Part shown: piece after piece, positions 54,286 to 62,967 of the stretch
Numbering within the stretch: the stretch's first letter is position 1
Layout of the letters: each line of letters starts with the position of its first letter
The notes under the pieces: generated by a model
The model's input: only the letters and a program-made list of their open reading frames with translations
Told to the model about the DNA's origin: nothing
Database searches by the model: none
NCBI RefSeq assembly: GCF_002211785.1
Contig: NZ_CP022132.1
Location: forward strand, 496,001 to 560,000
Source: Francisella halioticida
GTDB taxonomy: Bacteria > Pseudomonadota > Gammaproteobacteria > Francisellales > Francisellaceae
Direction: 5' to 3'
Length of the DNA stretch: 64,000 nt
Translations under genes and position numbers: made by a program

Positions 54286-55276
54286 AGCAGCATTATCGTA
54301 ACAGCATCCTTTAGAGCTCATACTTGATAGTAGCCAGTGTTCTTTAATAATGTCTTGATATTGTTTGCTACAGTACTGTGACCCTTTATCAGAGTGTATA
54401 ATCACACCACTAGGAAAATTTCTTCTAAATAATGCCATATTTAAAGCATTACAAACTAAATCCGCTTTCATCCTAGAATCCATTGCCCAACCAATAACTG
54501 ATCTTGAGAATAAATCTATAATCACACAAAGATACAGCCACCCCTCTTGTGTAGGTACATAAGTTATATCTGTAACCCACCTATGATTTACAGATAAAGC
54601 AGTGAAGTTTTGTTCTAATAAATTATCATAAACATGTTTGTTGTGGTTAGAATCTGTAGTTTTCTTATGCTTACGAGCCGCTTTAGCATGTAAACCAAGT
54701 AATTTCATACGTTTAGATACTCTAGGTTGAGTAACTTTCCAACCCATATCTTTAAGCTCTTTGTATATCCTAACACTTCCATATCTAGATTTATGTTCAT
54801 TAAAATAGCATCATTATATTGCCTTTTACCTATAGGTTTATGAATCCATCTGTAATATGAAGATGTGCTCACATTCAAAGATTTACATAGTGTTGTTACT
54901 GGCATAACTTTATAATGCTCCTTAATAAAGGCGTACCTTACAGATTTTGCTTTGCAAAGTACGCTGCTGACTTTTTTGGTATTTCACGCTCTGTTTCTGC
55001 CTGTTTGAGTTTTTTCTTCAAATCAGTATTTTCAAAAGATAGTTACTGGTACTGCGTTTTATAATCTATCTTTATTTCTTTCTGAGGGTTTGACATGGCT
55101 TTGGATATCCAACTGCAAATGGTTTTATATTTAACCCCTAAATTATCTGCTATTTCTCGTCTATTTGCATCTGGTTGTAAACATAATTTAACAGCTTCAT
55201 CTTTAAACTCTTTTGTATATCTCATCTTGTCTCCTTTTCTTAATACCTAAGTGTCCCAAATAGGAGGGTATGATCA

Positions 55277-55347
55277 CTCATTTATAGTTTAGCTACTTTA
55301 GGAACTAAATTCTCAAAATTGTTGTTAAAATTTCATGGGGTATTATA
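55277..55347 (-). mobile_element. Left-end remnant of type C IS
   Basis: Read on the minus strand, TATAATACCCCATGAAATTTT and the following bases reproduce the first 70 bp of the element at 31768 nearly exactly. The rest is missing, probably cut off when the type A IS arrived. Confidence 0.8.
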
Positions 55348-55441
55348 GTGTTAGCTGCACTAGCTAACCCTACTATAGTTCCAGTACTATCAAAAATGTT
55401 TATAAATAAGAAAGAAAAGATTGCAGGAATAGTTGCTATTT
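55348..55441 (+). pseudogene. Transporter fragment, unidentified
   Basis: About 94 bp reading VLAALANPTIVPVLSKMFI then NKKEKIAGIVAIFL, hydrophobic and transporter-like (sodium:solute symporter-like by feel only). It lies between two IS remnants and has no start or end of its own. Confidence 0.35.
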
Positions 55442-55539
55442 TTTTACTCATTTATCTATTTCCTAATTTATCTAGTTAAGTTTAACATCTAGGAATAAAA
55501 ATCTTTCTAAAATCAGTAGCTTTTTCTGGGGACATTATA
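55442..55539 (-). mobile_element. Left-end remnant of type B IS
   Basis: On the minus strand, TATAATGTCCCCAGAAAAAG and the following leader up to the start codon of the type B transposase. Only about 98 bp remain. It is joined directly to a pntB fragment. Confidence 0.8.
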
Positions 55540-55702
55540 AAAGAACCTGGCACCCCAATTAGCGGTATGCCAGTATTAGAAGTATGGAATGCAAAGCGTG
55601 TAATAGTATTTAAACGAGGGATGTCATCTGGATACGCAGGAGTAGAGAACCCTTTATTTTATAAAGAAAATACAAGCATGCTTTTTGGTGATGCAAAACA
55701 AG
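55540..55702 (+). pseudogene. pntB: NAD(P) transhydrogenase beta subunit fragment
   Basis: The 54 codons read [20 protein letters not shown], then [20 protein letters not shown] and [13 protein letters not shown], the C-terminal NADP-binding segment of PntB. The gene upstream of this point (about 400 codons) is missing. The last nine codons lie beyond the IS91 insertion at 57146-57175. Confidence 0.85.
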
Positions 55703-55756
55703 GTAACCAACTGCGTTGGTAACTTAAATCTTAACCAAACTAGGGTTTTTTGATAC

Positions 55757-55786
55757 AATATAAATCAACTTCGTTTGATTTATATT
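55757..55786. repeat. Subterminal perfect hairpin, IS91 copy 2
   Basis: Same 12-bp stem and CTTCGT loop as in copy 1, at the same distance from the left end. Confidence 0.75.
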
Positions 55787-55906
55787 TGACCAATTAGAAC
55801 ACCAACTAAAATCCAAGAGCTACTGCAGTATAAAAATGCTTGGTGGGATTATTATCAAACATATAAAGATATCATCAGAACTGAGGTAGTTGAGACAATA
55901 GTTAAG

Positions 55907-56926
55907 ATGCTTAGCTGTGGCATCCGTGCCAGAGGTTTTCATCACTACAGCTGCTCTAACCCCAAATGCTTACACTCCAAGAATGTCACTCATAGTTGCT
56001 CATGTAGATATTGTCAAACATGTGGAGTTAAACCAACCAACGATTGGATTAATGAGCAATTAGAAACTTTGCCTAATTGTGACTGGCAACATATAACTCT
56101 AACAATGCCTGATACTTTATGGCCATTATTCAAAGATTGGAAACTTCTTAACAAACTTCCAAAGATAGCTGGCGATATTTTCAATGAAATTGCCAAGAAA
56201 CAAAAAGGTATTCGTATTGGGATGTTTATGGCTATCCATACTTTTGGTAGAGCTCTTAATTGGAATACTCATCTACACATGTCAGTAACTATGGGCGGTA
56301 TTAATGATAAAAATGTTTGGAAGAAAATTAGGTTTGTAAAAAAGGTGATTATGCCTATGTGGCGATATAGAGTTTTAAACTTACTCAGAGAGCATCTTAC
56401 ACAAACTGAAATTGACGAACAGTTTAATAAACAGTGGGTTATACATTTTGCAGAGCCTACAAATAATCCAAAAAACACAATAGCATATCTTGGTAGATAT
56501 ATCCGAAGACCACCTATATCAATGTCTCGCTTAAAGCATTATGATGGTAAAGAAGTTACATTTAGATATTTAGATCACAAAATATCTAAATTCAAAAATG
56601 AAACTCTAGATATGAATGATTTCTTAGATAGATTTACTCAGCATATACCTCCCAAAGGATTTAGACTCATCAGATACTTCGGCTTTCTCGCAAACTGTGT
56701 TAGAGGTAAATTGTTGCCGAAGATATATCAGATATTTAAGCAAGATCCTAAAGCTACCACTAAAACCAAATGGGCTGAGCTGTACAAAAAATCTTTTACT
56801 GTTGATCCTTTAGAATGCATATTGTGTGGTTCGCAACTACTACTCACAGGTACTGTAATTGGATTGAGCTCAAAAGATTTTATGAATCACCATGAACATC
56901 TGGCAAAAAGAAAACGAATTATTTAG
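55907..56926 (+). CDS. IS91-family Y2 transposase, copy 2
   Basis: 339 residues, identical to the copy 1 product: zinc-binding CSCRYCQTC, HUH motif THLHMSV and YLGRY catalytic tyrosines all intact. The frame likewise extends upstream of the first ATG without a standard start. The near-identity of the two copies implies recent transposition. Confidence 0.88.
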   Translation: MLSCGIRARGFHHYSCSNPKCLHSKNVTHSCSCRYCQTCGVKPTNDWINEQLETLPNCDWQHITLTMPDTLWPLFKDWKLLNKLPKIAGDIFNEIAKKQKGIRIGMFMAIHTFGRALNWNTHLHMSVTMGGINDKNVWKKIRFVKKVIMPMWRYRVLNLLREHLTQTEIDEQFNKQWVIHFAEPTNNPKNTIAYLGRYIRRPPISMSRLKHYDGKEVTFRYLDHKISKFKNETLDMNDFLDRFTQHIPPKGFRLIRYFGFLANCVRGKLLPKIYQIFKQDPKATTKTKWAELYKKSFTVDPLECILCGSQLLLTGTVIGLSSKDFMNHHEHLAKRKRII

Positions 56927-57079
56927 CACTACAGGGATTAATTCGTCTGGAATATGGAATTGGTTAAGAATAACTTTATTTTAGTATCAAATAACTATGA
57001 TAAGTGTATTTTTGTGAGCATATGAGTTTTGTCATTTTTTGATTATCTGAAATTTGGATTTTTCAGCATTTTTTACGCA

Positions 57080-57145
57080 ATATCGAAATCGCTATTCATC
57101 AATATCGAAATCGCTATTCATCAATATCGAAATCGCTATTCATCA
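57080..57145 (+). repeat. 22-bp terminal repeats of IS91 copy 2 (three units)
   Basis: Three perfect tandem 22-bp units at 57080, 57102 and 57124, the same unit as in copy 1. Confidence 0.85.
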
Positions 57146-57175
57146 AGTATAGAAGCAATTTTTAAAGCATTATAA
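57146..57175 (+). pseudogene. pntB: Last codons of pntB relic
   Basis: Directly after IS91 copy 2 the sequence reads SIEAIFKAL then TAA, the expected PntB C-terminus (E. coli ends with a similar DAILKAL). Joining it to GDAK before the insertion needs one extra base, so the gene was also frameshifted in the A-run there. Confidence 0.75.
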
Positions 57176-57349
57176 TTAGTAAGTAGATTTTCTAAAGAAA
57201 AAATATAGAAACTCAATAAATATTGTAATCTAAATTAGCTAGGTATAATTCTTTCTACGGGGTAGTTTATTTTTGTATCTTAAATAATTTATTTAGAATT
57301 TTCCTAGATACTTAATAATAGTTATAAGAAAGCATTATATCTAGCTAAT

Positions 57350-58294
57350 TTAGGTAACGATATTTTTGGGCTTATCATCTAGAAAAAAATTGATGTTACT
57401 TTCCGTCACTTCTAATACTTTATTCATAGCTTCTACGCTACTCCAGGCGATATGAGAAGTTATAAAGCAATTTTCTAAAGTATTAAGCTTATTTTTAATA
57501 CGAGGAGGTTCTTGAGCTAATACATCAAGACCTGCAGCCTTAATTTTATTGGCATTTAATTTTTTGAACAGAGCTTCTTCATCTATTAGATTTCCTCTAC
57601 TAACATTTATTAAAATAGAGTCTTTCTTCATTAAGGATAGCTCTTTATATCCTATAATATTTTTTGTATCTGAAGTTAATGGGCAGTGTAAGCTTATAAT
57701 GTCACTTTTTTTAAGTAATTCAGTTAAAGTTACAAAGTCTGTTAATTGATCATTACACTTAGATCTAGTATATATGATTACTTTCATTCCAAATCCTTTT
57801 GCAATAGATGAAACTTTTTCTCCAATACTACCAAACCCTATTATTCCAATTGTCATATTGGATAATTGATTCCAATTATTATTGATTAGGCACCATTTAT
57901 TATTAATTGCCCAAGAATCAGCTTTAACAAAGTTAATATTTAAAGAAATATTATTTATAATATGTAATATTAGTGCGAATGTATGTTGAGCAACGGCATC
58001 TGAACTATATGCAGGTATATTAGTTACAGTTATATTGTATTTTTTTGCAGCATTAATATCAATGACATTAAATCCTGTCGCCAGCACACCTATATATTTT
58101 AATTTTGAAGCAGATTTGAAATGTTCTTCTGATAGAGATGTCTTATTTGTTAATACAATATTAGCATCAGCTATTCGTGTTGATATTTCATCTTTAGAGG
58201 TATTTTCATATAATTTGATATTGCCAAATTTTTTTAAAAAATTAAAATCTTCTTTTTTATAAGGAAAGATATCTAAATTTACAATTGTTAACAT
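57350..58294 (-). CDS. D-2-hydroxyacid dehydrogenase
   Basis: A 314-residue NAD-dependent dehydrogenase of the D-isomer family. The Rossmann motif is IGIIGFGSIGEKVSSIAKGFG. The catalytic arginine, glutamate and histidine lie in NVSRGNLIDEEAL, LAQEPPR and CFITSHIAWSS. Its family includes glycerate, hydroxypyruvate and lactate dehydrogenases; the substrate cannot be fixed from sequence. It is a monocistronic, apparently intact gene at the right edge of the IS cluster. Confidence 0.88.
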   Translation of the reverse strand: MLTIVNLDIFPYKKEDFNFLKKFGNIKLYENTSKDEISTRIADANIVLTNKTSLSEEHFKSASKLKYIGVLATGFNVIDINAAKKYNITVTNIPAYSSDAVAQHTFALILHIINNISLNINFVKADSWAINNKWCLINNNWNQLSNMTIGIIGFGSIGEKVSSIAKGFGMKVIIYTRSKCNDQLTDFVTLTELLKKSDIISLHCPLTSDTKNIIGYKELSLMKKDSILINVSRGNLIDEEALFKKLNANKIKAAGLDVLAQEPPRIKNKLNTLENCFITSHIAWSSVEAMNKVLEVTESNINFFLDDKPKNIVT

Positions 58295-58562
58295 AATTAA
58301 ACCTTTTTATATTTTTGAAAATTATTAAAATAATAATAATCTTAGTTATATATTCCTGAATTTACTCAGACGCCATCAATATTATCTTTTAATCTTAATT
58401 ATAAAATTCCATTCTAATTTTTGACAGAATTATTTTACTTTTGGTCACTTGATATGAAGCTTAACGTCACAAACCTCACCAAATAATATTAAGTGCTATC
58501 TCTTTTCAAAGAAGTTCCAATTTTTTGTTAATTTTATAAAGTGATACCAAGCTTAAAATATT
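58295..58562. other. Intergenic region between dehydrogenase and DsbB-like genes
   Basis: 268 bp, AT-rich. It should hold the promoter of the dehydrogenase and the transcription end of the DsbB-like gene. No ORF, repeat or clear terminator was found. Confidence 0.4.
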
Positions 58563-59132
58563 TTAGAATAAATAGTTTGTTGGATTATCTGGACACTGTG
58601 ATAGGCCACACTCAAAAAATGTAGATGTGACATTTGCAAAAATTATCAATATAAAAATTAGAAAAATTAGATGTGTAAAAAAACGAATTTTCTTATTTTT
58701 TGCTTCAGATATTTCTTGGGGCTCTTGACGAATCTCATATTGTTTTGGATAAGACATAACTATAGATATATAAATAATTGCCAGCATAGATATTATAAAA
58801 ACCCAGCTGTACATATGCATGCCCAAAATCTTTGAACCAAAACCAACGGGATCTGTAACATGTAAAGCAATTTGTCTGAGCGATACAAAGGCAGTAAAAA
58901 CAGCTGCTAATAGTGATAAAGCATAGTGGCTTGGACGTACATGAAAACGCATATTAAGTAAAAAACCAAACCCTATAGCCAACAAACCTAGCCTTTGTAA
59001 AAGGCATAATGGGCATGGTAGTTCATTCATCGCAAATTGAAAGAAAAAAGCCATAATTATAATTACAGTAATACCTCCAGCTTCAATAGCGCTTATAGTT
59101 TTAATTAAGTCTTTTGGTATCATATTTTTCAT
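58563..59132 (-). CDS. DsbB-like disulphide-bond formation protein with CPLC
   Basis: A 189-residue four-to-five-helix membrane protein. The first periplasmic loop has the redox pair in ELPCPLCLLQRLG; the second pair is spaced C-x4-C (FFECGLSQCPDNP) near the C-terminus. It is DsbB-like (oxidises a DsbA-type partner and passes electrons to quinone), with an extra C-terminal region. It is the second gene of a duplicated cassette and follows a frameshifted DUF5993 gene by 12 bp. Confidence 0.82.
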   Translation of the reverse strand: MKNMIPKDLIKTISAIEAGGITVIIIMAFFFQFAMNELPCPLCLLQRLGLLAIGFGFLLNMRFHVRPSHYALSLLAAVFTAFVSLRQIALHVTDPVGFGSKILGMHMYSWVFIISMLAIIYISIVMSYPKQYEIRQEPQEISEAKNKKIRFFTHLIFLIFILIIFANVTSTFFECGLSQCPDNPTNYLF

Positions 59133-59144
59133 ATAATGTTCTCC

Positions 59145-59304
59145 TTATAGGTATATTAATAACTCGCTAGTCGCATGATGTAAAAATACTAAACTTACAA
59201 CAATAAGGAATATACTAAAAATAATCACCTGCATAACGACGGTTGAAAAAAGCAGTTATTATGGAGATTAGAAATAAGATAGAACTTATCAATATACTTG
59301 GCAT
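59145..59304 (-). pseudogene. DUF5993-type small membrane protein, frameshifted
   Basis: From ATG at 59304 it reads MPSILISSILFLISIITAFF then NRRYAG, and after a one-base shift IIFSIFLIVVSLVFLHH and ATSELLIYL-stop. It aligns along its whole length with the intact copy at 60027-60185. The shift (an extra G near CAGG) breaks it after about 26 residues. Confidence 0.7.
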
Positions 59305-59420
59305 TGCTCTTTCCTATGAAGTATTACACACTTTAATCATAGCAATTAATAAGCCTATTTAATATATATAATGAATTATTAAAAAGAAATTGTATTAAAG
59401 AAAATAATAACGAATGTTTA

Positions 59421-60017
59421 TTATAGTATTGGTGCTGATTGTGTTACTTGATTAGTATATTGGGCTGTACAATAACTAAAACCACACTGATAATAAGCTA
59501 TGCCTATACTTATAATCGTTGATATAACGAATATTACAAAAACTATATGAGTAATAATGCGTATTATCTTGTTACTAGATTCTGATACTTCACGAGATGT
59601 CCTTTGATGCAGATCATATTGGCCAGAAAATGACATTATTATAGCAGTGTATATGATATAAATAATTGACACTACAAATATCCAACTATAAATATGCATT
59701 CCAAAAATCTTTGGTCCAATGCCAATAGGGTCTAGCATATGGATGCTTATTATTTTCAAAGAAACAAGTAATGTAAAGACAGATGTTAATAATGATAAAG
59801 CATAATGACTTGGGCGAATATGGAAATGAGTGTTAAGCAAAAAACCAAATCCCATAGCAAGTAGCCCTAGTCTTTGTAATAATATAAGAGAAATAGGTCT
59901 TGGCATATTGTATACACTAAACTGGAAATAGAATTCTATAATAATAATCACAGTTATAATTATAACTTCTATGACACTTAAAATTTTCATGTAATCTTCT
60001 ACAGTTGATCTTGTCAT
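59421..60017 (-). CDS. DsbB-like paralogue lacking the CPLC cysteines
   Basis: A 198-residue paralogue of the neighbouring DsbB-like protein. LILLQRLGLLAMGFGFLLN and SHYALSLLTSVFTLLVSL align well, but where the partner has ELPCPLC this reads NMPRPIS, so the quinone-linked redox pair is gone. The distal CxxxxC (YYQCGFSYCTA) is kept. It may have lost oxidase activity or use another chemistry. It overlaps nothing and starts 9 bp after the small gene upstream, whose stop lies within its ribosome-binding site. Confidence 0.8.
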   Translation of the reverse strand: MTRSTVEDYMKILSVIEVIIITVIIIIEFYFQFSVYNMPRPISLILLQRLGLLAMGFGFLLNTHFHIRPSHYALSLLTSVFTLLVSLKIISIHMLDPIGIGPKIFGMHIYSWIFVVSIIYIIYTAIIMSFSGQYDLHQRTSREVSESSNKIIRIITHIVFVIFVISTIISIGIAYYQCGFSYCTAQYTNQVTQSAPIL

Positions 60018-60026
60018 GATAAGCTC

Positions 60027-60185
60027 CTATAAATATATTGATAACTGCTCAGTCGCATGATGTAAAAATACTAAACTTGCAACAATTAAAAATATGACAA
60101 AAATTGCTAGTCCTCCACGACGATTAAACCAAGCTGTTACTACAGAAATTAGTAACAAAATAATGCTTATTAATATACCTGGCAT
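60027..60185 (-). CDS. DUF5993-type small membrane protein, intact
   Basis: A 52-codon ORF: MPGILISIILLLISVVTAWF, NRRGGLAIFVIFLIVASLVF, LHHATEQLSIYL. Two hydrophobic helices are split by NRRGG and end in a conserved FLHHAT motif. Such short proteins are known next to DsbB genes. The order small protein, then DsbB, occurs twice in tandem here, which supports a functional pair. Confidence 0.75.
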   Translation of the reverse strand: MPGILISIILLLISVVTAWFNRRGGLAIFVIFLIVASLVFLHHATEQLSIYL

Positions 60186-60269
60186 AGCTTATTCTCCTAT
60201 AATAAATTACTATGTTTAATGATAACATAAGTTAATGAAATTGTTTTATATATTTTAGAGCATTTTTTA

Positions 60270-61196
60270 TTAATAAAAAGTATATTTCATACCACTATCT
60301 AAAATCATTATAAGAATATTATATGAATTGTCTTGTGGTATCAAATTTAATAATTTTTTTGCAATAAAATAGTTGGCACCGCTACTGTGACCGGCATATA
60401 TTGCTTGCTCATTAGCTAATTCTAAACAACCTTTTATTGCTTGCTCATCTGTAAACTGAATAATTTCATCAATATACTTTAAATTCATAGATTTACAAAA
60501 AACTGGATTACCAGGACCTTCAACTTTGTAGCTATAAATATTTTGAGGATTTGGTTTACCATTATAAAAAATATCATAATAAACAGAGCCTTTAGGATCA
60601 GGCATAATAACCTTAGCTGCTGGGTATGTTTCTTTTATTTTTTTTGCACAGCCTGTAATTGTTCCTCCAGATCCTCCAACCGTTATGAAATAATCAATAT
60701 TTATGTTCTGCTCCAAAAAGTGGTTTACTATCTCTTGGCCTGTAGTTTCATAATGACACTGTGTATTTAGTTTATTGTCATATTGATTTATTAAAATAGC
60801 ATTTGTTTCATTAGCTATTATTTTCGCTTTATTTACATAAAATTCGGGGTCTTTATGGTCTGATGTATTTTTACATACGGAAAGACTTGCTCCAAAACTT
60901 TCTATCATAGATTTTTTCATTGAGCCTGTTTTTTCAGGGCAAGTTATATGCACTGGATGATCATATAATTTTCCTATAGCTGCTAATGAAGTTCCCATAT
61001 TACCTGAACTTGCTTCAATAATTGCTTGTTTTGGTCGTATTTCTTGACGTTTAATAAGTTTTTCTAATATATATTTTGCAACTCTATCTTTTATACTTCC
61101 AGTGGGGTTTAACCATTCACATTTTGCAAAAACAGTATGTTTAGTATCTAAATTATTAAGTTTAATAATAGGGGTGTTACCAATTAAAGATAGCAT
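60270..61196 (-). CDS. Cysteine synthase-like PLP enzyme
   Basis: A 308-residue fold-II PLP enzyme. The PLP lysine is in NPTGSIKDRVAKYI, SGNMGTSLAAIG binds the substrate carboxylate, and GSGGTITGCAKKIKE is the phosphate loop. It belongs to the CysK/CysM/cystathionine beta-synthase group; typical CysK has SSGNTGI where this has SSGNMGT. It may make cysteine from O-acetylserine and sulphide. Gene stands alone. Confidence 0.82.
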   Translation of the reverse strand: MLSLIGNTPIIKLNNLDTKHTVFAKCEWLNPTGSIKDRVAKYILEKLIKRQEIRPKQAIIEASSGNMGTSLAAIGKLYDHPVHITCPEKTGSMKKSMIESFGASLSVCKNTSDHKDPEFYVNKAKIIANETNAILINQYDNKLNTQCHYETTGQEIVNHFLEQNINIDYFITVGGSGGTITGCAKKIKETYPAAKVIMPDPKGSVYYDIFYNGKPNPQNIYSYKVEGPGNPVFCKSMNLKYIDEIIQFTDEQAIKGCLELANEQAIYAGHSSGANYFIAKKLLNLIPQDNSYNILIMILDSGMKYTFY

Positions 61197-61410
61197 ATTA
61201 TTTGAATCTTTTATTAAAACTAATATATTTTAACAAAACCTTTGCAAAATATTTATATATTTGACAAATTGAGTCTTTATACTATGGTTTTCATTAATTT
61301 TTCTATAAGTATAACTTATAAATTATATAAAAATAATGTGTTTAATATAGCTTTTATTTAATGAGAGAATGTTGCCAAATAAAGATTAAAAGATGGCAAG
61401 GGTTCTTATT

Positions 61411-61608
61411 ATGAAACAACTGTTACTTATTATATTAATACTTACAACACTATTTTGTTATGGTACAACAAGAGAATATACATATCACCGTGATAGAAAT
61501 ATTATGGAAGTAAGTTTTTTATCTAAACCGTATGCTAGTTTTGTATGTGCTAGAAGAAAAAACATAGAAGATAGGGTTGCTACGGCTGGTAAACTTAGCT
61601 ATAGATAA
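61411..61608 (+). CDS. Small secreted protein, unknown
   Basis: I chose the ATG at 61411 rather than 61393, because it gives a compact signal peptide (MKQLLLIILILTTLFCYG) and has a purine-rich stretch before it. The mature part is about 47 residues and basic, with one cysteine (ASFVCARRKN). It converges on mnmE with a 3-bp gap. No family recognised. Confidence 0.55.
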   Translation: MKQLLLIILILTTLFCYGTTREYTYHRDRNIMEVSFLSKPYASFVCARRKNIEDRVATAGKLSYR

Positions 61609-61611
61609 GAG

Positions 61612-62964
61612 TTATTTTCCGATGCAAAAACTTGAGAAAATTTCTCCTAATAGGTCATCAGAGCTAAATTCTCCAGTGATAGTGTTTAAATATTCTTGAA
61701 CTATTAAAAGCTCTTCTGCAAGTAGCTCGCCATTACCGAGGTTTAGTTGCTCTTTTGCTAGAGATATATGTTTAAAAGCTTTATTTATTGCATTTACATG
61801 CCTTTCACGAGCAGTGTAGATACTTTCATTTTGATTTGTATAACCTACTTTTTTTAGTATATGATCTTTTAGTCTATCGATACCAATATTATTTTCAGCT
61901 GATATATATACGTGATCATCTTGATTTTGGGGAGTATCTTGAAGTAGATCTATTTTATTATGAACATATGTAATATCAATGTTTTTAGGTATTTGCTCAT
62001 AAAATTCAGGTATTATTTCTTTAATATCACTAAACTTAGCATTACTACTAGTATAGTCATCAGTCACAAAAAGTACTTGATCAGCTTCTTGAATTTTAGC
62101 AATAGCTCTTTTAATACCCTTACTTTCAATAATATCGTTACTACTACGTAGACCTGCAGTATCAATTATATGCATTGGTACACCATTAATTTGGATATGC
62201 TCTTTAACGATATCTCTAGTTGTACCAGCAATTGACGTTACAATTGCTGATTCTTTACCTGCTAAGGCATTTAAGAGACTTGATTTACCAGCGTTAGGCT
62301 TACCAACTAATATTAGAGTAATTCCTTCTGACAATATTACACCTTGCTTACAACTTTTTCTAATGTTTAAAATAGTTTTATATATTTGCTCTAAACTTGT
62401 GTGTATCTTTATATCTTCTAAAAAGTCTATTTCTTCCTCAGGAAAATCTATAGAAGCCTCAACATACATTCTTAAATAGATCAATTTTTCTAAAAGATTA
62501 CTAATTTCTTTAGAAAAGTCTCCTTGTAAAGATTTGGCTGCAGATTTGGCTGCTATTTCTGACGATGCATTTATAATATCAGCTACAGCTTCAGCTTGAG
62601 CTAAGTCAAGCTTGTTGTTTAGAAATGCTCTTTCTGTGAATTCTCCAGCCTTAGCCATTCGTGCACCACAGTTTAAAGTTGCTTTTATAATTAAATTAAG
62701 CACAAAAGGATTTCCATGAGCTTGAATTTCTACAACGTCTTCACCCGTGTATGAAAAGGGAGCCTTAAAATATATTGCAATACTATTATCAATGGTTTCT
62801 TGGCCATCATATATAGTACAAAACGTTGCGTAGCGCGGCTTTAATTTTTTATGAGTAAACACTTGTGATATTTCTAATGCTTTTGAACCAGATATCCTAA
62901 TGATGCCAATACCACCATTGCCTTGTGGAGTTGCTATTGCAACAATAGTATCTTTTGTATACAT
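61612..62964 (-). CDS. mnmE: tRNA modification GTPase MnmE
   Basis: A 450-residue protein with the N-terminal tetrahydrofolate-binding domain, a G-domain inserted in a helical domain, and the C-terminal redox cysteine motif FCIGK. G1 is VGKPNAGKSSLLNAL, G3 is DTAGLR, G4 is NKID. With MnmG it makes the cmnm5 modification at U34 of tRNAs. Length is normal. A small membrane protein gene lies 3 bp upstream. Confidence 0.95.
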   Translation of the reverse strand: MYTKDTIVAIATPQGNGGIGIIRISGSKALEISQVFTHKKLKPRYATFCTIYDGQETIDNSIAIYFKAPFSYTGEDVVEIQAHGNPFVLNLIIKATLNCGARMAKAGEFTERAFLNNKLDLAQAEAVADIINASSEIAAKSAAKSLQGDFSKEISNLLEKLIYLRMYVEASIDFPEEEIDFLEDIKIHTSLEQIYKTILNIRKSCKQGVILSEGITLILVGKPNAGKSSLLNALAGKESAIVTSIAGTTRDIVKEHIQINGVPMHIIDTAGLRSSNDIIESKGIKRAIAKIQEADQVLFVTDDYTSSNAKFSDIKEIIPEFYEQIPKNIDITYVHNKIDLLQDTPQNQDDHVYISAENNIGIDRLKDHILKKVGYTNQNESIYTARERHVNAINKAFKHISLAKEQLNLGNGELLAEELLIVQEYLNTITGEFSSDDLLGEIFSSFCIGK

Positions 62965-62967
62965 TTT

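Larger units (their letters stand above)
52865..54287 (+). mobile_element. IS91-family rolling-circle element, copy 1
   Basis: A 1,423-bp insertion with CAAG on both flanks: TTCACAAG before it and TTCATCAAG at its end. The uninterrupted copy 1 of the host IS has a single CAAG here, so the insert is exactly delimited. CAAG is a known IS91-family target tetranucleotide. Near the left end is a 12-bp perfect hairpin (52919-52948) with loop CTTCGT. Near the right end are two copies of a 22-bp unit (54242-54285). Confidence 0.85.
52649..55276 (-). mobile_element. IS3-family element (type A), copy 2, interrupted by IS91-like element
   Basis: The ends (TGATCTACCCCGTC at 52649 and, on the minus strand, TGATCATACCCTCC from 55276) are those of the element at 6453. 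Removing the IS91-like insert (52865-54287) leaves about 1,205 bp that reads continuously, e.g. TTCACAAGCAGCAT as in copy 1. The transposase is broken: OrfA ends at an in-frame stop (KTQYQ, then TAA where copy 1 has CAA) and a 12-bp deletion lies in OrfB. Confidence 0.85.
55703..57147 (+). mobile_element. IS91-family rolling-circle element, copy 2
   Basis: 1,445 bp, identical to copy 1 as far as I compared, except for one extra 22-bp terminal unit (three in place of two). It too lies between CAAG tetranucleotides: AAAACAAG before it and TTCATCAAG at its end. It sits in the last codons of the pntB relic. Confidence 0.85.

Noticed and set aside
54242-57145. 22-bp tandem repeats as a possible CRISPR array.
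   Set aside because: The units are contiguous, with no spacers, and lie at the end of a transposable element.
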